Shown here: positions 1 to 4,927 of the stretch, one piece after another | Numbering within the stretch: the first letter of the stretch is position 1 | Layout: every line of letters begins with the position of its first letter | Assembly (NCBI GenBank): GCA_030824095.1 | Contig: JAVBYK010000162.1 | Coordinates: 1-5,385 of the forward strand | DNA from: a bacterium | GTDB lineage: Bacteria; Pseudomonadota; Gammaproteobacteria; Burkholderiales; Burkholderiaceae_C | Direction: 5' to 3' | DNA: 5,385 nucleotides | Made by a program: the position numbers and the translations under genes | The notes under the pieces: model-generated | Told to the model about the DNA's origin: nothing | The model's database searches: none | Seen by the model: only the letters and a program-made list of their open reading frames with translations

Positions 1-557
1 TGGGTCTGCCCGGTTTTCAGCGCCAGGGCTTCCAGTTCCCGGATGCGCTGGCTGCGTTCGGCCGGTGTGCTGGGCAGGTAGCCGACAAAGGCAAAGCTCT
101 GGCCGTTGAGGCCACTCGCTGCCAGGGCCAGCAGGAGTGATACCGGTCCCACCAGCGGCACCACCGGTAGTCCCAGTTCATGGGCTGCGCGAACAACCGA
201 CGAGCCGGGGTCGGCAATCGCCGGCATGCCGGCCTCGCTCACCAGGCCGATGTTTTCACCGTTGAGTGCCGCCTGCAGCAGGGGGCGGGCGTCGAATTGG
301 CCCTGGTGATCGCCCTTCTTGTGGACGGCGTGGGGCAGCTCCTGCAGGTTCATTTCCTGCAGTGGCACACGCAGCGGGTGGGTCGCGTGGATGCGTTTCA
401 GATAGGCGCGGGTGGACTTGGCGTTTTCGCACACCCAGTGCGTGAGCGTGGCGGCCACTGCCAGCGTGCCAGCCGGCATGACCCGTTCCAGCGGTGCCAG
501 GGTTTCGCAGCCAAAGTCCAGCGGTGCCGGCACCAGATAGAGCGTGCCGGGGGTCAT
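1..557 (-). CDS. SAM-dependent methyltransferase, tetrapyrrole methylase (RsmI-like) family, partial
   Basis: The gene runs off the left edge, so only the first 185 residues are seen. The ATG (557-555) overlaps the Maf stop codon as ATGA, which suggests translational coupling in a two-gene operon. The family marks are SEAGMPAIADPGS (residues 107-119), VGPVSLLLALAASGL (136-150) and NGQSFAFVGYLP (151-162). These match the SAM-binding and substrate-loop region of RsmI, which 2'-O-methylates C1402 of 16S rRNA. The N-terminus reads LYLVPAPLDFG (residues 6-16), where true RsmI has a TPIGNLxD-type motif. I therefore read it as the shorter RsmI-like paralog often found beside maf in betaproteobacteria, not RsmI itself. 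The fold and methyltransferase class are well supported. The substrate is unknown; RNA is a guess from the family. The product is cytosolic, with no signal peptide. Confidence 0.85.
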   Translation of the reverse strand, partial: MTPGTLYLVPAPLDFGCETLAPLERVMPAGTLAVAATLTHWVCENAKSTRAYLKRIHATHPLRVPLQEMNLQELPHAVHKKGDHQGQFDARPLLQAALNGENIGLVSEAGMPAIADPGSSVVRAAHELGLPVVPLVGPVSLLLALAASGLNGQSFAFVGYLPSTPAERSQRIRELEALALKTGQT

Positions 558-1159
558 GGCTTGGTGCCCAGCAGGGCAATGCCGGCCGCGCGCAGCATCT
601 GGCTGGTGCGTATCAGTGGCAGGCCGACCAGGGCGGTGGGGTCGTCGTTTTCAATCGACTGCAGCAGTGTTATGCCCAGGCCCTCGCTCTTGGCGCTGCC
701 GGCGCAATCGTAGGGTTGCTCGGCCCGAAGATAGGCTTCGATTTCGTCATCGTCCAGGGCTCGGAATGTCACCTTGACCGGTGCCAGCGCTTGCTGGCAA
801 AAGCCGCTTTGCTGGCACACCACGGCTACGGCGGTCTGGAATATGACTGTCTTGCCGCGCATCTGGCGCAATTGGGCCACCGCACGTTCGTGGGTGCCGG
901 GCTTCCCCAGGGCTTGGCCATCCAGATCTGCCACCTGGTCCGAGCCGATGACCACACAGTCCGGAAAGCGCTGGGCCACGGCCTGTGCCTTGGCCAGTGC
1001 CAGGCGGCGTGCCAGGGCGGCGGGGTGTTCCCCGGGTAGCGGCGTTTCGTCCACATGGGGGGACTCCACACTAAAAGGAACCTGCAGGCGGCTCAGCAGT
1101 TCGCGCCGGTAGGCCGAGGTGGAGCCGAGTATGAGTTTTCGGTTGGAAATGTCTGACAT
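554..1159 (-). CDS. yceF: Maf-family nucleotide pyrophosphatase, YceF type (7-methyl-GTP pyrophosphatase)
   Basis: A 201-residue protein of normal length for the family. Maf proteins hydrolyse non-canonical nucleoside triphosphates to the monophosphate and PPi. The YceF subgroup prefers m7GTP, which keeps methylated nucleotides out of RNA. Visible motifs are LGSTSAYRREL (11-21, phosphate-binding N-terminal signature), IGSDQVADLDG (71-81, with the conserved acidic D74) followed by GKP (85-87), and DCAGSAKSEGLGI (151-163). The SDQV and AKSEGLG forms are typical of YceF and unlike the dTTP/UTP-type YhdE. The start at 1159 fits the family N-terminus. No strong Shine-Dalgarno is seen; AAGAGA, 8 nt upstream on the minus strand, is the best candidate. 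The gene is divergent from yceD and overlaps the downstream methyltransferase by 4 bp. The intron begins only 28 bp upstream, so any -35 element for maf now lies in intron DNA. Confidence 0.95.
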   Translation of the reverse strand: MSDISNRKLILGSTSAYRRELLSRLQVPFSVESPHVDETPLPGEHPAALARRLALAKAQAVAQRFPDCVVIGSDQVADLDGQALGKPGTHERAVAQLRQMRGKTVIFQTAVAVVCQQSGFCQQALAPVKVTFRALDDDEIEAYLRAEQPYDCAGSAKSEGLGITLLQSIENDDPTALVGLPLIRTSQMLRAAGIALLGTKP

Positions 1160-1187
1160 GGACTGATTCTCTTACACTGCGCGCATG
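1160..1187 (+). promoter_or_regulatory. Remnant maf/yceD divergent intergenic region with yceD ATG and a -10-like box
   Basis: Only 25 bp separate the maf start (minus strand) from the ATG at 1185-1187 that I infer to be the original yceD start. No Shine-Dalgarno precedes that ATG. TACACT (1173-1178) resembles a -10 box and would place transcription start close to the ATG itself, as on a leaderless mRNA. No convincing -35 is visible 16-18 bp upstream. The same bases carry the intron-binding sequences. The promoter is inference from one hexamer. Confidence 0.35.
1173..1187 (+). other. Candidate intron-binding sequences IBS2 and IBS1 in the 5' exon
   Basis: GCGCATG (1181-1187), directly left of the intron, can pair over 7 bases, including two G·U pairs, with CGTGCGT (1525-1531). 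TACAC (1173-1177) can pair with GTGTA (1459-1463), of which TGTA lies in a hairpin loop. A 3-nt gap separates the two, which suits the IBS1/IBS2 layout of group II introns. The pairings were found by eye; compensatory changes in related copies would be the proof. Confidence 0.6.
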
Positions 1188-1453
1188 GTGCGACTCGACG
1201 TCGCTTCTGTAGCTGAACTTCTCAGCATGTTTTCAAGACAACCTCTCCTCTAGCGGAAGGTATGGGCTACGCCTTGGGCGATCCCATTTTTCACCGGTCA
1301 TATCCTTGCGGTTTATGACCTCTGCAAAGCTCATAAGGCCCAGCAGTAGTTTCAAATATGGCCTTACCGGGTCAGGATTTGTTGCGTCATGGCAACGTAT
1401 TTGCATAAAGTTTGTAAATATTTTTGCCTTAGTTTTGACGACATTCACCTTGC

Positions 1454-1470
1454 AGAGCGTGTACCGCTCT
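1454..1470 (+). other. Candidate EBS2 hairpin in domain I
   Basis: A six-base-pair stem, AGAGCG (1454-1459) with CGCTCT (1465-1470), presents the loop TGTAC. TGTA of the loop complements TACA (1173-1176) in the 5' exon, extendable to five pairs if G1459 is freed. A terminal loop is where EBS2 normally sits in group II introns. The match is short, so this is moderate evidence only. Confidence 0.5.
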
Positions 1471-1524
1471 CTGTGTCTTGTTTCCTACCGAAACCACTCC
1501 TGGAACGGAGTGTCCTTCACCACA

Positions 1525-1531
1525 CGTGCGT
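1525..1531 (+). other. Candidate EBS1 in domain I
   Basis: CGTGCGT can pair base for base with GCGCATG (1181-1187), the last seven exon bases before the intron, using two G·U wobbles. It lies about 340 nt into the intron, just after the hairpin 1495-1512, a plausible distance for EBS1 in a IIB intron. It contains a second GTGCG, which could be mistaken for an intron 5' end. Confidence 0.55.
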
Positions 1532-2043
1532 CCTGAGTAATCGGGGGGTGCGGAGCTGTGGTTAAACGTCCCGTACGCAAGTACACAGGTTGCGCGCAAG
1601 CGTGTCCGACTGCCATAACAAGACTGGCAGGAGACGCGAAGGAATAGGGTATGGGAAATGTAATGTGAACTCTCGCTTGAACCGCCGTGAGCAGTAAGCA
1701 GCTTACGCTTGTCTCTCCCGCAAGGGAGGAGCTGCGGCCAAAAAGGCACAAGGTCAGGATGCTGGTGTCATGCACCCTGCATCGTTCCCAAAACGACCTT
1801 CGGCGGATAGAGAGTCCCTAACCCCATCTTCTGGCTTGCCAGCCAGATGGACACAGAGGGAAACGAGGTAAGCCCCACTCATCGCCAGCGCCGTAAGGTG
1901 TTGGCAACCTGAGAGCAATCAAAGGCCATGATGGAGGGGGTAGAGGATTGAGCAAAAAGCGAATGGTCGTCTGTAATGGATGGCATAGGGGCTCTGCCCC
2001 GCGGTGAAAGCCGGCAGACTTGCTCAGGGTGCGACAGCGTAAA

Positions 2044-2091
2044 GCCGTTGCGACTTTTATACAACGGCCCAGAGGGTATTGACCCTCTGGG
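2044..2091 (+). ncRNA. Two tandem hairpins near the domain III/IV boundary, upstream of the intron ORF
   Basis: GCCGTTG (2044-2050) pairs with CAACGGC (2063-2069). Next to it, CCCAGAGGG (2068-2076) pairs with CCCTCTGGG (2083-2091) around a 6-nt loop. The two stems share C2068 and C2069, so one end pair must yield. They sit about 40 nt before the maturase start. In other group II introns a domain IVa stem near the ORF start binds the maturase and can block its own translation. That role here is inference from position only. Confidence 0.45.
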
Positions 2092-2121
2092 TCAGTGCCT
2101 TCTTCAATGGGTCACCTCACT

Positions 2122-2127
2122 GGAGAA
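2122..2127 (+). promoter_or_regulatory. Ribosome binding site that sets the maturase start
   Basis: GGAGAA lies 4 nt (its GGAG core 6 nt) before the ATG at 2132. No such site precedes the in-frame upstream ATG at 1976, so the site decides the start in favour of the 565-residue protein beginning MENVLTD. Confidence 0.7.
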
Positions 2128-2131
2128 TGGT

Positions 2132-3829
2132 ATGGAAAACGTCCTTACGGATGCTGCATCTTCAGGCGATTCAAAAGACTGGCATTCTATTGATTGGAAG
2201 TCAGTTCAATTGTTCGTCGGAAAGGCGCAGATGCGCATAGCGCAGGCAGAAACGGAGAAAGATTTTCGACGGGTCGCAAGACTCACTAGAAGCTTGCTCC
2301 GATCCTGGCAAGCCAAGGCATTGGCGGTCAGGAAAGTGACGGAGAACCGAGGGAAGCGAACGAGTGGCATCGATTGCGTCCATTGGGATACGCCAGAGAA
2401 GAAATGGAATGCGATAAGTTGTCTGAAGCCCCACGGATATCGGGCCCGTCCCCTAAGGCGGGTCTATATCCCAAAGGCAAATGGAAAGGAAAGGCCATTG
2501 GGCATACCGACCATGAAGGACAGGGGAATGCAAGCTCTTTACTTGCTTGCACTGGAACCGACAGTGGAATGTGCGTCTGATCCGAATAGCTACGGCTTCA
2601 GGAAAGGGCGATCAACACATGATGCGCGGTCTCAGTTGTTTGTATCGTTATCCAAACAGGCTTCGGCCTCATGGGTACTCGATGCGGACATCTCCGGGTT
2701 CTTTGACAACATCAACCACGAATGGCTGCTGAGCCATGTCCACATGGACAAAACGATGCTCAGGAAATGGTTGAAATCCGGAGTGGTTGACGCGGGTCAA
2801 CTCCGGCGCACGGATGATGGCACGCCGCAAGGCGGCATCATTTCGCCGGCGCTCGCGAACATTTGCCTCAACGGGCTGGAAACTGGACTTCAGCAATTCC
2901 TTCGGGAAAAGCTAAAGACCAGAGGAGCCAAAGCAGCTGGGGTGAATCTGGTCAGATATGCGGATGATTTTGTGGTGACGGGACGCTCGAAAGAGTTGCT
3001 CGAAAACACAGTTCAACCATGGATAGTGGAGTTCTTGCGCGAGCGGGGATTGACACTGTCTGCGGAGAAAACGCGCATCGTGCATATCGATCAAGGTTTT
3101 GATTTTCTAGGGTGGAACTTCCGCAAATACGGGGGCAAGCTACTCATCAAACCGAACCTGAAAAACGTGAAAGCGCTTTATGGCAAGGTGAAAGAAATCA
3201 TCACGAACTCGCGGTCGAAAGATCCAGTAGAAGTGCTGATACAGCGCCTGAATCCGGTCCTCAAGGGCTGGGCTCAGTACCACAAGGGGACGGTCGCAAA
3301 GCAGACCTTCAGCAAAGTTGACAACCTAATTTATTGGAAGTTAATGCGCTGGGGTCTGCATACGCACCCTCGCAAAACCAAAGAATGGGTGTATTCCCAT
3401 TACTGGAAACAGTGCGGCTCACGCCGCCGGTTCGCGGGACTGCAAGACGATCCGTTTGGGGGTGATGAAAGAATACCGCTGCCGCTGTATTCCCTGGCTG
3501 ACATGAAAATTGTTCGCCACGTCAAAGTGAAAGGGGATTACAACCCTTTCCACCCTGATGATGTTGCCTATGGCGAGAAACTACGTGTGCATCGGATGGG
3601 TGAAACCATCTGGAGTGCGCAAAGGGCCTCGCTGTGGTTCGACCAAGGTGGTAAATGCGCTCTCTGTGAGCAAGTAATAGACATAGCTGATGAAAACATG
3701 GACGACCACCATATCGTCTATAGGCAGCTAGGCGGGAGTGATGCTCTCTCCAATCGGGTGCTGTTACATCCGATCTGTCACAGGCGTGTCCACGCCCTAG
3801 GTTTGAAGGTCATCAAGCCGGTCCCTTAA
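2132..3829 (+). CDS. ltrA: Group II intron-encoded reverse transcriptase/maturase with HNH endonuclease
   Basis: A 565-residue intron-encoded protein. It binds its own intron RNA to help splicing, cuts the target DNA and copies the intron by target-primed reverse transcription (family knowledge). Visible parts in order: RT start with YIPKANGKERPLGIPT (112-127); YGFRKGRSTHDA (from 154); DADISGFFDNI (184-194, catalytic D186); TPQGG (231-235); YADD (276-279, the paired catalytic Asp); maturase/thumb domain X with LNPVLKGWAQYH (from 373); then a C-terminal HNH nuclease with CxxC at C509/C512, DDHH (524-527), N541 and HPICHRRVH (546-554). All catalytic residues are present with no stop or frameshift, so activity is plausible. 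A longer in-frame start at 1976 would read through intron RNA structure and lacks a ribosome site. The protein lies in domain IV, as usual. The gene symbol follows the lactococcal prototype. Confidence 0.95.
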   Translation: MENVLTDAASSGDSKDWHSIDWKSVQLFVGKAQMRIAQAETEKDFRRVARLTRSLLRSWQAKALAVRKVTENRGKRTSGIDCVHWDTPEKKWNAISCLKPHGYRARPLRRVYIPKANGKERPLGIPTMKDRGMQALYLLALEPTVECASDPNSYGFRKGRSTHDARSQLFVSLSKQASASWVLDADISGFFDNINHEWLLSHVHMDKTMLRKWLKSGVVDAGQLRRTDDGTPQGGIISPALANICLNGLETGLQQFLREKLKTRGAKAAGVNLVRYADDFVVTGRSKELLENTVQPWIVEFLRERGLTLSAEKTRIVHIDQGFDFLGWNFRKYGGKLLIKPNLKNVKALYGKVKEIITNSRSKDPVEVLIQRLNPVLKGWAQYHKGTVAKQTFSKVDNLIYWKLMRWGLHTHPRKTKEWVYSHYWKQCGSRRRFAGLQDDPFGGDERIPLPLYSLADMKIVRHVKVKGDYNPFHPDDVAYGEKLRVHRMGETIWSAQRASLWFDQGGKCALCEQVIDIADENMDDHHIVYRQLGGSDALSNRVLLHPICHRRVHALGLKVIKPVP

Positions 3830-3907
3830 ATACGGGGGACTTTAATCTGGCGAACGAATGGAGGGCTATGCAGTCCTGCGAAGTTTTAGTAACCAGTGGT
3901 CGTATGT

Positions 3908-3941
3908 GAGCCGTATGCGGTGAAAGTCGCAAGTACGGTTC
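3908..3941 (+). ncRNA. Group II intron domain V (catalytic hairpin)
   Basis: A 34-nt hairpin with the exact group II layout. The lower stem is GAGCCGTA with TACGGTTC (8 pairs), holding the catalytic AGC triad (3909-3911). A two-base AG bulge (3932-3933) follows, then an upper stem TGCGGT with GTCGCA, capped by a GAAA tetraloop (3922-3925). Every position fits the canonical form, so the catalytic core appears functional. It binds the metal ions for both splicing steps. Confidence 0.97.
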
Positions 3942-3944
3942 GAC

Positions 3945-3979
3945 GGGGGGGATATCATCGAGAGATGGTATCCCTACCC
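3945..3979 (+). ncRNA. Group II intron domain VI with bulged branch-point A3976
   Basis: GGG (3945-3947) pairs with CCC (3977-3979) and G3948 with T3975, leaving A3976 bulged. GGG (3949-3951) then pairs with CCC (3972-3974), and ATATCATC (3952-3959) with GATGGTAT (3964-3971), around a GAGA tetraloop. The bulged A is the expected lariat nucleophile. It lies 7 nt from the 3' end if the intron stops at 3982. The 3' strand contains an ATG (3965) in frame with yceD. The last bases CCCTCC differ from the more usual ending in A plus a pyrimidine. Confidence 0.9.
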
Positions 3980-4522
3980 TCCAAACACGACTATGACGCC
4001 CGGCATCTGAATCTGGAAGCCTTTGCCCGCGCCCAGGGCAGCCTGACGGGGAGTGAGGAGCTCCCGCACTTTGAACGCCTGCAGCAGGAGGCGCAGGGTG
4101 TTGCCGCAACAAGCCCCGTGCGCTTCACGGCCGAGGGGCAGATCCGCTCGGACGGCGGCCAGGGCGAACAGATCTGGTTGGTGCTGACCGCCGAAGTGGC
4201 GCTGCCGCAGACCTGCCAGCGTTGCCTGGGGCCGGTGGAAGTGCCCGTGCTCGTAGAGCGAGAGTTTCGCTTCGTGGCCACCGAAGAGCAGGCCGAGGTG
4301 GAAGACGAGGAGTCCGAGGAGGATGTTCTGGTCCTGAGCCGCGACTTCAACCTGCTGGAGCTGGTGGAAGACGAACTGCTGATGGCGCTGCCCGTGGTGC
4401 CTAAGCACGACGTCTGCCCCGGCCCGGTCAAGCTGCAGGCAGCCGATGCGGACTTTGTCGAGGAAGAGGACAAGAAGCCCAATCCATTTGCTGTCTTGCA
4501 GCAGCTGAAAACCAAGCCCTAG
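3965..4522 (+). CDS. yceD: YceD/DUF177 family protein (large-subunit rRNA accumulation protein), 5' end split by intron
   Basis: The host part begins at about 3980 (SKHDYDARHLNLEAFA) and ends NPFAVLQQLKTKP. The DUF177 marks are TCQRC (84 and 87 are the paired cysteines, counting from 3965), a highly acidic stretch (108-120) and the NPFAVLQQLK tail. YceD proteins are needed for 23S rRNA accumulation and are nearly always encoded just upstream of rpmF, as here. The original start is probably ATG 1185-1187, joined to codon TCC (3980) or AAA (3983) after splicing. I give 3965 because it is an in-frame ATG in unspliced RNA; it lies inside domain VI and would add residues MVSLP. GAGAG directly before it is too close for a good ribosome site. 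A GTG at 3896 is also in frame but starts inside domain IV/V RNA. Function is confident; the true N-terminus is not. Confidence 0.88.
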   Translation: MVSLPSKHDYDARHLNLEAFARAQGSLTGSEELPHFERLQQEAQGVAATSPVRFTAEGQIRSDGGQGEQIWLVLTAEVALPQTCQRCLGPVEVPVLVEREFRFVATEEQAEVEDEESEEDVLVLSRDFNLLELVEDELLMALPVVPKHDVCPGPVKLQAADADFVEEEDKKPNPFAVLQQLKTKP

Positions 4523-4542
4523 CCGCAAGCCCGGCTTTGGGC

Positions 4543-4548
4543 TATAAT
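4543..4548 (+). promoter_or_regulatory. Possible -10 box of an rpmF promoter
   Basis: TATAAT is a perfect sigma-70 -10 hexamer, 20 bp after the yceD stop and 85 bp before rpmF. No good -35 is seen at 16-18 bp. A short inverted repeat, AGCCC (4528-4532) with GGGCT (4539-4543), overlaps its left side. A separate promoter for rpmF-plsX would reduce the cost of the intron upstream. Evidence is the hexamer alone. Confidence 0.4.
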
Positions 4549-4557
4549 CTAAGGCTT

Positions 4558-4582
4558 CGCGCGTGAATTTCGGCGCGTTTTT
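4558..4582 (+). terminator. Hairpin plus U-tract in the rpmF leader, possible attenuator
   Basis: CGCGC (4558-4562) pairs with GCGCG (4573-4577) around a 10-nt loop and is followed directly by TTTTT. This is the form of a weak intrinsic terminator. It sits between the possible -10 box and the rpmF ribosome site, so it could attenuate rpmF or end yceD transcripts. The stem is only 5 bp, so it may be leaky or fortuitous. Confidence 0.35.
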
Positions 4583-4633
4583 ACCAACCCAACGTGTTGC
4601 AACCTGTGCAGCACCCTTGCCCAGGAGCCGATC

Positions 4634-4816
4634 ATGGCCGTTCAACAAAACAAAAAGTCTCCTTCCAAGCGCGGTATGCACCGTTCGCACAACGCTCTGG
4701 TTGTTCCCGGCATTGCCGTGGAATCCACCACCGGTGAAACCCACCTGCGTCACCACATCAGCCCCACCGGCTTCTACCGTGGTCGCAAGGTTCTGAAGAC
4801 CAAATCCGAAGCCTGA
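4634..4816 (+). CDS. rpmF: 50S ribosomal protein L32
   Basis: A 60-residue basic protein beginning MAVQQNKKSPSKRGMHRSH and containing HLRHHIS and GFYRGRKV, matching bacterial L32 along its whole length. L32 is a late-assembling component of the large ribosomal subunit. It carries no CxxC pairs, so it is the zinc-free form common in proteobacteria. AGGAG (4623-4627) lies 6 nt before the ATG and fixes the start. It follows yceD by 111 bp and precedes plsX, the conserved yceD-rpmF-plsX order that ties ribosome and phospholipid synthesis together. The stop codon lies inside a small inverted repeat (AGCCT 4810-4814 with AGGCT 4820-4824). Confidence 0.98.
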   Translation: MAVQQNKKSPSKRGMHRSHNALVVPGIAVESTTGETHLRHHISPTGFYRGRKVLKTKSEA

Positions 4817-4832
4817 AAAAGGCTGTTCGCGC

Positions 4833-4879
4833 AAAGCCCGGAGCTACAGGTCCTGTAGCGTCGGGCTTTTGTTGTTTTT
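4833..4879 (+). terminator. Strong intrinsic terminator-like hairpin between rpmF and plsX
   Basis: AAAGCCCG (4833-4840) pairs with CGGGCTTT (4862-4869). After a two-by-two internal loop (GA/GT), GCTACAG (4843-4849) pairs with CTGTAGC (4853-4859) around a 3-nt loop. TTTTGTTGTTTTT (4867-4879) follows. It starts 16 nt after the rpmF stop and would cut or reduce read-through into plsX, 48 nt farther on. Confidence 0.8.
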
Positions 4880-4927
4880 GGCCTCTGGGTTTTGTCTGAT
4901 GTCTCTATCTTTTTGGGTGCCTGCCCC

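Larger units (their letters stand above)
1188..2131 (+). ncRNA. Group II intron ribozyme 5' part: domains I-III and start of domain IV
   Basis: These 944 nt hold no credible gene; short open frames on both strands look like chance. The stretch is rich in hairpins, as expected of the ribozyme scaffold: 1212-1216 with 1222-1226; 1454-1459 with 1465-1470 (EBS2 loop); 1495-1500 with 1507-1512; 1698-1702 with 1731-1735 enclosing 1715-1719/1724-1728 closed by a GCAA tetraloop; and 1831-1836 with 1841-1846. Domain I, carrying the exon-binding sites, should fill roughly the first half. Domains II and III should lie about 1750-2040, and domain IV begins near the paired hairpins at 2044-2091. The domain borders are estimates, since no fold was computed. 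Domain I supplies exon recognition, and domain III boosts catalysis by domain V. Confidence 0.75.
1188..3982 (+). mobile_element. Group II intron with RT/maturase/HNH protein, inserted at the yceD start codon
   Basis: A self-splicing retroelement of about 2.8 kb in the sense orientation of yceD. Seen directly: a GTGCGAC 5' end (group II consensus GUGYG); a long structured non-coding 5' part; an intron-encoded protein in domain IV; a perfect domain V (3908-3941); and a domain VI with a bulged A (3976). It is lower in GC than its flanks. The 5' edge is supported by the consensus and by EBS1/EBS2 pairing with the flank. The 3' edge is uncertain by about 3 nt. Ending at 3982 puts the branch A seventh from the end, the usual position, and joins ATG to AAA CAC in the yceD frame. 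Ending at 3979 would give ATG TCC AAA, also in frame. The HNH-bearing protein and GUGCGAC start suggest a IIB, chloroplast-like (CL) type; this class call is inference. It looks intact and possibly active. Confidence 0.92.

Noticed and set aside
180..713. 177-codon open frame on the plus strand, and a 181-codon one at 494-1039
   Set aside because: Both are antisense to the methyltransferase and Maf genes and show no family features.
1526..1600. Alternative intron 5' end at GTGCG (1526-1530)
   Set aside because: This would give a more compact intron, but the bases fit EBS1, the flank shows no matching binding sites, and 1188 GTGCGAC places the junction directly behind the yceD ATG.
1233..1775. 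Several 70-106-codon frames on both strands in the intron 5' part
   Set aside because: They overlap hairpins and the exon-binding sites of the ribozyme, have no ribosome sites worth noting and resemble no protein family.
1976..2131. Longer maturase start at ATG 1976 (52 extra residues)
   Set aside because: It reads through ribozyme structure including the hairpins at 2044-2091, has no ribosome site, and does not resemble an RT N-terminus. ATG 2132 has GGAGAA just upstream.
3896..3964. GTG start for yceD at 3896
   Set aside because: It would translate domain V itself and give an N-terminus unlike YceD; the frame is open only by chance.
3974..4834. 286-codon open frame on the minus strand
   Set aside because: It is antisense to yceD and rpmF, both clear families; the long frame is a by-product of GC-rich codon use.
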